From Bacteroidota bacterium (lineage in GTDB: Bacteria > Bacteroidota > Bacteroidia > Bacteroidales > VadinHA17), in the NCBI GenBank assembly GCA_016718875.1, contig JADKBL010000046.1:1-21193 (forward strand): a stretch of DNA of 21,193 nucleotides, given 5' to 3'. The position numbers were made by a program, and so were the translations under genes. Position 1 is the stretch's first letter. Each line of letters begins with the position of its first letter. Below the pieces are notes generated by a model. It did not search any database. It saw only the letters and a program-made list of their open reading frames with translations, and was not told the DNA's origin. Positions 15,879 through 21,193 of this stretch are shown here, in pieces.

Positions 15879-16292
15879 ATGGAAAAAAAAACATTAAAAC
15901 CTTTAGCTTATACATTCTTTGCAGGTGGAGTCTGGGACACTATTGCAGCTATTCTCTATTTTTTTGTAATAGGAACCGGGCGCAGGATAGATAATCCCGT
16001 AGTTGATCCATTTTTTGCTGTTCTCCTTGGTTCATTTTTTTTGTGTTTTGCCTACCTGCAATTCTTATCAGCTTTTAACATCAGGAGGTATTCGTTTAAT
16101 GTGGGATGTCTGATTATCGGAAGGTTATTTTATGTTATTCAGTTATATGCATATATGGTTTTTGTAGCTGATTTTCCATCAACATTCTGGTTCACCGGAA
16201 TAATAGATGGTCTTTTTACATTTTTGTATGTAGTTTTTGCTATCCGTGGTGGTTTAAGGCTTAATGAATTGTTTCTTCCCGGAAAAGCCTGA
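15879..16292 (+). CDS. Four-helix integral membrane protein, unknown function
   Basis: 137 aa from ATG 15879, starting MEKKTLKPLAYTFFAGGVWD; an upstream TTG would add a polar tail with no support. Four hydrophobic segments: LAYTFFAGGVWDTIAAILYF, FFAVLLGSFFLCFAYLQFL, CLIIGRLFYVIQLYAYMVF and WFTGIIDGLFTFLYVVFAI. The positive end RGGLRLNELFLPGKA suggests both termini are cytoplasmic. A conserved-looking GxxD motif (GGVWD, GIIDG) appears at the start of helices 1 and 4. No family recognised with certainty. Bases 15702-15878 upstream hold no convincing gene. Confidence 0.7.
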   Translation: MEKKTLKPLAYTFFAGGVWDTIAAILYFFVIGTGRRIDNPVVDPFFAVLLGSFFLCFAYLQFLSAFNIRRYSFNVGCLIIGRLFYVIQLYAYMVFVADFPSTFWFTGIIDGLFTFLYVVFAIRGGLRLNELFLPGKA

Positions 16293-16359
16293 AGGGAAAT
16301 TATGAAAATAATATCAAGGATGTGCTAACCGGCATTTTGACAATTATTCCGAAAACACT

Positions 16360-17488
16360 ATGAAACAATTTTCAAATTTACCGATCATTAGTAAAGGAGG
16401 TCGATTTATGGTGATAATTTTATCTGTTGTATTGCTTTGCATACTGACTCTCTGTGGAACATTTGTTCTATTAAGTCCGGGGAAACCACAACCATTTCCT
16501 GATGAAAACGGAAAACCTCTTGCAGGAAGCATTTCAGAAAAGATATTTATTAATATCGGAGGTGTGAAACAGGGAATGTTTATAAGGGGCAAGGATACAA
16601 CAAATCCGGTGCTGCTTTACCTGCATGGCGGTATGCCTGATTATTTTCTTACAAGGAAATATCCAACCGGTCTTGAGGACATATTTACTGTGGTTTGGTG
16701 GGAACAGCGGGGATCAGGTCTATCGTACAGTTCAGAAATTCCAAAAGAGTCTGTGACGCCGGAGCAGATAATATCGGACACAGAGGAATTGACGAATTAC
16801 CTCCGCAACCGTTTTGGAAAGGAAAAGATTTACCTCATGGGACATTCTGGGGGTACTTTTATAGGCATTCAGGTTGCAGCAAAAGCACCGGAGTTGTACT
16901 TTGCATACATTGGTGTGGCCCAGATGTCGGATCAGCTTAAATCCGAAATCCTGGCTTATGAGTATATGCTTGAAAAATTCAGGGAGCAGGGTAACAAAAA
17001 AATGGTAAGAAAACTTGAAGCTGCACCGGTAAATATTTCCGCAGGCACCACTGATGCCTATCTTGCATTACGTGACCCGGCAATGCATTCCCTGAATTGG
17101 CACCACACACGAAATGCATTCAGTTATCTCAGGAATATTTCTCCCTTCACTTGCCTGCCGTGACTACACTCTATTGGAAAAGATCAACATGTGGCGAGGC
17201 AAATCAAGCTCCGGCGTAAGTATAATCTGGACCAAAATACTGAAGACAAATCTTACAAACCGGGTTCCGGAATTAAAGCTTCCTGTCTATTTCTTTGAAG
17301 GCATATACGATTACACCTGCTCCTACCCGGAAGCAAAATCATATTTTGAGAAATTAAAGGCTCCGATAAAAGGATTCTACACATTTGAGAAGTCAGCTCA
17401 TAGTCCTCTTTTTGAAGAGCCTGAAAAAATGAAACAAATTATAGTGAAGGACGTTTTGAAAGGATTAAATAACCATTCAGATAAGTAA
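16360..17488 (+). CDS. Membrane-anchored alpha/beta hydrolase, prolyl aminopeptidase-like (one frameshift)
   Basis: About 376 aa after repair. A single hydrophobic helix (residues 17-40, VIILSVVLLCILTLCGTFVL) anchors it, with the catalytic part outside the cytoplasm. Hydrolase motifs: oxyanion-hole HGG in LLYLHGGMPDYF, WWEQRGSGLSYSS, nucleophile elbow MGHSGGT (S163), acid in FFEGIYDYTCSY and catalytic His in FEKSAHSPLFEEP. WWEQRGSG and HGG are typical of proline iminopeptidase-like hydrolases. The frame breaks near 17093: adding one G gives SLGIGTTHEMHSVISGIF and joins the second frame, which runs to 17488. Two alternative stop and start positions (17163, 17114) are therefore artefacts. Substrate not predictable. 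Confidence 0.8.
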
Positions 17489-17642
17489 TAGTCAATTTAT
17501 ATAAATGGAATTTACATAATTAGGTATTTAGTTACCAATATCAGCACTCCCCCATTGTTTTCAAAGACATAAATAAAATAAGCAACATTTAAAATTATTA
17601 AATTCGTCTCTGTTTCTAACTTTTCAAAATTGATTAAACCAG

Positions 17643-18850
17643 ATGACAGATGATCTTCTCCTTAAAAAATGCAAAAATTATCTTAAAATTCTCTGTTCGG
17701 ATATTACTGAACGATGTGTTGGCAGTGAAGGCAACAGACAGGCTACCTTCTTCCTGGAAAAAGAGCTTTCATTTTATGGCTGGGAAACAGAAATGGCCGA
17801 ATTCGATGCAATTGACTGGGAAGAAAAAGGAGCTATACTCAAATCAGGTGAAAGAAATTTCAGAGTACTTGCTGGTCCTTATTCAACCGGTTTCTGCGGT
17901 GAGGAGAATTAATTTCCATCAACTGCAGAAGAACTATCAAAGAGAATGCAAAGACAAGATTATTTTCCTTTTTGGAGAAATTGCTAGGAAACAATTAATG
18001 CCAAGAACTTCGTCTTTATAATCCTGAAGAGCATCAAAATTATTTCACTCCTTTTTGTGAACAGCAAGCAAAGGCTATTATAAGTGCCACCGGCAGAAAC
18101 GCAGCATTAGCGGGGAGTGAGTTTATCCTTCCCGCTGATAGAAGACGGAGATTGCGACATACCTCTGTCTACATGACTGAAGAAGAGGGATTAAAACTCA
18201 TACCGGAAATGGGGAAAACTGTTTTTCTGAATCTAAATCAAGGAGAATCCCGGGAAAGGGTTATAATGTAACCGGCAAGAAGGGTAATTAAAACTCCGCA
18301 AAGATTGTAGTCACAGCCCATATTGATGCAAAAAAAGGTACCCCGGGTGCAATAGATAACGCAACTGGAGTTATTGTTCTGCTCCTTTTATCAGAACTTC
18401 AAAGATTATAATGGAGACAAACTTCATTGAAATTGTAAAGTATTTAACGGTGAAGATTATTATGCTGTTCCCGGACAAATGATTTACATATCTGCCAACA
18501 AAAACAATTTCAGCGAAATATTACTGAACATTAATATTGACGGAGCCGGATATAAGGAAGGAAAATCTGCTTTCTCTCTTTTTGATTTACCGGATTACCT
18601 GCTTCAGCATGCCAGAAGAGTAATCAGTCAATACAGCGGAATAACAGAAGGTATTCAGTGGCCCCAGGGTGACCATAGTATCTTTTTGCAATATGGTGTC
18701 CCGGCAATCGCCGTCTCATCAAAATGGTTTATTGATAATATTTCGGACCAGAATATTACACACACTCCAAAAGACAATACCGAAATTGTCGATTGTAAAA
18801 AGATCGTTGAAATTTCCATGGCATTAAATACCCTTATCAGATCAATTTAA
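17643..18850 (+). pseudogene. M28-family metallopeptidase, disrupted by several frameshifts
   Basis: ATG 17643 starts a frame reading MTDDLLLKKCKNYLKILCSD, GSEGNRQATFFLEKELSFYG and VLAGPYSTGFCGE before it breaks at about 17905. Pieces in shifting frames follow in the family order: ISISTAEELSK, KDKIIFLFGEIARKQLMP, YNPEEHQNYFTPFCEQQAKA, SVYMTEEEGLKL, then VTAHIDAKKGTPGAIDNATG (metal-binding His and Asp), FNGEDYYAVPGQMIYISANK (catalytic/metal Glu), and from 18479 NIDGAGY, GDHSIFLQYGVPAIAVSSKW, THTPKDNTEIVD (C-terminal metal His). All catalytic elements are present, about 400 aa, but at least six indels lie between 17905 and 18430. A real enzyme gene with sequence errors and a recently dead gene are both possible. 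No signal peptide. Confidence 0.75.
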
Positions 18851-19035
18851 TTCTGAAAAACCAGGAATTGAAATACTATTGGAAAATGATCTAACAGTAT
18901 GTGTTGCGTGCGCATATATTATATGGTGATATTTTTGGAGTACTCTGATGATGAAAAAGAATCATGAACAGGGAAACAAACATTTTTGTTATTTACATAA
19001 GATAGTGATATCTTACTTTCTTGCAAAATAAAACT

Positions 19036-19604
19036 ATGGCTAACCCAGAACCCGAAAGAGTTGCCACAGAGACAGTGGAAGAACTGATCAAAGTTTTGAA
19101 ATCACGTTTTGAGAAAAACATGAATCGCCATAAGGGTATTGAATGGGCTAAACTACAGGTAAAGCTGGAAGCCAATACTAAAAAACTCTGGTCACTCCAC
19201 GAAATGGAAAATAGTGGCGGGGAACCGATGTTGTAGGTATTGACGATCATTCAGGTGAATACATCTTTTATGATTGCTCAGCAGAAAGTCCAATAGGCCG
19301 AAGGAGCTTATGCTATGACCACGATGCGCTGGAATCCAGGAAAGAGAATAAACCGAAAAATAATGCAGCTGACATGGCTGCAGCAATGGGGATTGAAATA
19401 TTAACAGAAGAAGAATACCGTGGGCTGCAGAAACTTGGCAGTTTCGATATCAAGACATCTAGCTGGGTAAAAACACCAGCTGAGATAAGAAAGCTTGGCG
19501 GCTCTATCTTCTGTGATCGCCGCTACAATCATGTATTCGTTTATCACAATGGTGCTGAATCGTACTATGCTGCCAGAGGGTTTCGTGGCTCGCTAAGGGT
19601 GTGA
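19036..19604 (+). CDS. DUF4256 family protein (one frameshift)
   Basis: Start ATG 19036: MANPEPERVATETVEELIKV, LKSRFEKNMNRHKGIEWAKL, KKLWSLHEMENSGGEP. The frame stops at 19234-19236; one base is missing at about 19226, after which the other frame continues DVVGIDDHSGEYIFYDCSAE, SPIGRRSLCYDHDALESRKE and ends VFVYHNGAESYYAARGFRGS LRV. About 189 aa, full length for DUF4256 with its invariant CDRRY, YHNGAESYYAARGFRGSLRV region. The family is soluble and of unknown biochemical role. It stands alone, 185 bases after the M28 gene. Confidence 0.88.
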
Positions 19605-19737
19605 ATCTATACTCTGAATTATAGTTACTTCCCTGAACATATTTTCTCCGATTATAGTCCCCATATGCTTTTATGAATATTTGGTTCATTTAGATCGAAT
19701 CTGATTAAAATATTTTGAACATTTAGTTAAACTGATT

Positions 19738-19759
19738 AAATTGTTTCAGACAATTTTTT
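19738..19759 (+). terminator. Weak hairpin plus T run after the DUF4256 gene
   Basis: AAATTGT (19738-19744), loop TTCAG, ACAATTT (19750-19756), then TTT. A perfect 7-bp stem followed by T residues fits an intrinsic terminator on the + strand, but the stem has only two G-C pairs and it sits 134 bases after the stop codon, so it is a weak call. The rest of 19605-19823 is very AT-rich and shows no gene; two copies of TGATTAAA lie at about 19703-19740. Confidence 0.3.
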
Positions 19760-19823
19760 AGTTAATATCGGAACTGTTTATTTTTATTAATCTTCAAAAC
19801 TGCTTTAAATTAAATATTACACT

Positions 19824-20318
19824 ATGAAGAGATGTTTGATTATGCTTATTCTGATTCTTTTTGTGAAGACAGGTACGTATGGAACTCTGCCAAAAAATGA
19901 CAATATTTTTAAAAGACTAGAGAAGGATACTCCGAGCGAGAAAGCTATATTGATTTTTAATGTAAGAGTAACAAACAGTCAGAATTCTATTACCGGATGT
20001 GATATATTATTCAACAGAAATTCAACAGTTTACAGTTGTCCAAAGATATGGGCTACCAGTCAGAGAGACAAAGAAACCAAACAATACAGCGGGGAAGAAA
20101 CATATTATTACACAGTTGATCCGGGTGAACTGGATATTAATCTGATTGAAGTAAATCTGGTGAATGGATCTTATTCATCCTCCCTTAGCTTTCCCTTAAA
20201 CGGAAAATTCATTGCAGAGACAGGAACCATCAATTATCTGGGTGAAATCAACATTGACCTTGCTAAATCAACATGTTTTGTTTTTCAGGATGAAAAAAGT
20301 GCCTCTCCTGCCGGTTAG
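19824..20318 (+). CDS. Putative secreted protein, unknown function
   Basis: 164 aa. The N-terminus MKRCLIMLILILFVKTGTYG is a signal peptide with likely cleavage after TYG; the Cys at position 4 is not in a lipobox. The mature protein is beta-rich: AILIFNVRVTNSQNSITGCD, ILFNRNSTVYSCPKIW, EETYYYTVDPGELDINLIEV, NLVNGSYSSSLSFPLNGKFI, GTINYLGEINIDLAKSTCFV. The alternating pattern and 'ITVDPG-like' turn suggest an Ig-like/carboxypeptidase regulatory-like beta-sandwich (inference only). It ends in a run of six A followed by a short tail (SASPAG); other frames stay open a little further, so the true end may be slightly different. Likely cotranscribed with the next gene. Confidence 0.65.
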   Translation: MKRCLIMLILILFVKTGTYGTLPKNDNIFKRLEKDTPSEKAILIFNVRVTNSQNSITGCDILFNRNSTVYSCPKIWATSQRDKETKQYSGEETYYYTVDPGELDINLIEVNLVNGSYSSSLSFPLNGKFIAETGTINYLGEINIDLAKSTCFVFQDEKSASPAG

Positions 20319-20350
20319 ATAATTCAAACGAACTTTCCTGTAATATTTAG

Positions 20351-21019
20351 TACTGCAAATGGGATAATTATTACTACAAAAGTTCCTCAAAGTCAACACC
20401 ATGCGAATCAGGACTGCCAGTTTTCGGTGAAAATTTTTCTGCAATAGATGAAACCTGGCATTTTACAAATGACCAGTTGCATAGCACAACGATTTCGGAA
20501 GGTAAGATGATAATTAATAATCAGAGTACTGATTCATGTATTGTTACTAAAAATATCAGGTTCCCGGTTAGTTTTGACGCAGAAGCAGAGTGTACCTGGA
20601 TAAGCGGTGAAACCAATAAAGGTTTTGGGATGATAATCGGCAATGACCCCATCACCTGCCTTAAATTTACAATAACAGCAAATGGTTATTTTTCTGTTTT
20701 CAGATGGCTTGGAAAAAATGGTTTGAAATGGTTTTCTCCAATTGTGTATGGCTGGACAAAAACAGATCTGATAGATACCAGCCCTAATGCTAAAAATGTA
20801 ATTAGTATACAAAAAACCGACTGGTATATGCACAATGTTGGAATGATTGCTTTTTATATTAACGGCACCCTGGTTGCCCGGAATATTTTCTACATTTCTC
20901 CTCCAGCCGGAGGCAGCGGAACACAATTTTCCAAAGATGGGGTAATCGGATTATTTTCATATGGAAACTTAAACTCCATCATATTGATGAATATAAAAAT
21001 GTCTGGGCTATTGAAATAA
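20351..21019 (+). CDS. Putative extracellular concanavalin A-like (jelly-roll) domain protein, start unclear
   Basis: The frame opens after a stop at 20348-20350 and has no good ATG until 20507 (GKM), which lies inside the domain, so the 5' end is probably frameshifted or absent. Reads FGENFSAIDETWHFTNDQ, MIINNQSTDSCIVTKNIRFP, FDAEAECTWISGETNKGFGM, IIGNDPITCLKFTITANGYF, FYINGTLVARNIF, DGVIGLFSYGNLN. The order (F..xDEtW, an ae.. strand, GfGmi.g, F.i..NGyf, NvisI.k, FYINGtlv, G.iGl) matches small ConA/LamG-like or 3-keto-disaccharide-hydrolase-like beta jelly rolls common in secreted Bacteroidota proteins. Carbohydrate binding is possible but unproven. Bases 20319-20350 between it and the upstream gene are not clearly coding. 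Confidence 0.55.
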   Translation, partial: YCKWDNYYYKSSSKSTPCESGLPVFGENFSAIDETWHFTNDQLHSTTISEGKMIINNQSTDSCIVTKNIRFPVSFDAEAECTWISGETNKGFGMIIGNDPITCLKFTITANGYFSVFRWLGKNGLKWFSPIVYGWTKTDLIDTSPNAKNVISIQKTDWYMHNVGMIAFYINGTLVARNIFYISPPAGGSGTQFSKDGVIGLFSYGNLNSIILMNIKMSGLLK

Positions 21020-21066
21020 AGGATATTAACTATAGATTTGAATTTATGTATGGCCATAAGCAATAA

Positions 21067-21193
21067 ATGAAAATTAACAATTGGACAATGAAAAGTAAGA
21101 TTCTGAATTTTCTTTTAATTCTCTCATCGCTTTTCGGATACCTCGAATGGAGCGGAAGCAACCACATATTTCTATTTCAGGGAGAAATTGAGA
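21067..21193 (+). CDS. Start of a membrane protein (3' partial)
   Basis: ATG 21067 (or the in-frame ATG at 21088) opens a frame that runs off the window end. It reads MKSKILNFLLILSSLFGYLE WSGSNHIFLFQGEIE: one hydrophobic segment followed by a GYLEWSG motif. The hydrophobic start could be a signal or the first of several transmembrane helices. The starting ATG is 48 bases after the previous stop. Function unknown; only about 42 codons are visible. Confidence 0.5.
   Translation, partial: MKINNWTMKSKILNFLLILSSLFGYLEWSGSNHIFLFQGEIE

Noticed and set aside
18948..19031. 27-codon ORF (MMKKNHEQGNKHF...) upstream of DUF4256
   Set aside because: Runs into the DUF4256 leader, lacks a ribosome-binding site and any coding pattern.

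Overview
The window looks like a Bacteroidota (Bacteroidales-type) chromosome. It is AT-rich, starts are rarely preceded by a Shine-Dalgarno sequence, one promoter candidate fits the Bacteroidota TTG / TAnnTTTG pattern, and the gene content is typical: GHKL kinases with long PAS chains, a LytS/LytTR pair, a short lipobox lipoprotein, an outer-membrane beta-barrel and a DUF4256 protein. No rRNA, tRNA, CRISPR array, transposase or phage gene was seen. All genes are on the + strand.

Region 1 (1-9703) is a two-component signalling cluster: a lone CheY-like receiver; a PAS-GAF-PAS-PAS-HisKA-HATPase kinase broken by many frameshifts; a 36-residue stub of an Rcp1-like receiver whose ATG overlaps the kinase stop; a very large hybrid kinase (REC-PAS-PAS-GAF-five PAS-HisKA-HATPase-REC plus a helical tail, about 1,740 residues once four single-base frameshifts are bridged); a soluble REC-HisKA-HATPase kinase overlapping it by 11 nt; and a small ATGA-coupled ORF. 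No DNA-binding output domain is encoded, so signals probably pass through receivers to an effector elsewhere. Two PAS modules of the large kinase are an ungapped duplication (78 of 107 residues identical).

Region 2 (9709-13763) carries an export-related pair, a Tat-signal Rossmann-like protein and an M19 membrane dipeptidase, followed by an outer-membrane beta-barrel protein and a lipoprotein. A 24-bp inverted repeat brackets the start codons of the beta-barrel gene, and a 19-bp terminator-like hairpin follows it.

Region 3 (13883-19604) holds a LytS-type kinase and LytTR response regulator, a four-helix membrane protein, a membrane-anchored alpha/beta hydrolase, a badly frameshifted M28 peptidase and a DUF4256 protein. 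Region 4 (19824-21193) has two putative secreted proteins, one with a concanavalin A-like fold by pattern, and the start of a membrane protein cut by the window end.

Frameshifts are a dominant property of this sequence. At least ten otherwise intact genes or domains are broken by single-base indels, often in A or T runs, while long stretches (4255-6620, 6627-11220, 11228-15210) are nearly clean. Most isolated indels look like sequencing or assembly errors. The dense patches at about 1740-2600 and 17900-18480 may instead be real gene decay. Where family motifs allow, the broken reading frame is reconstructed in the entries.
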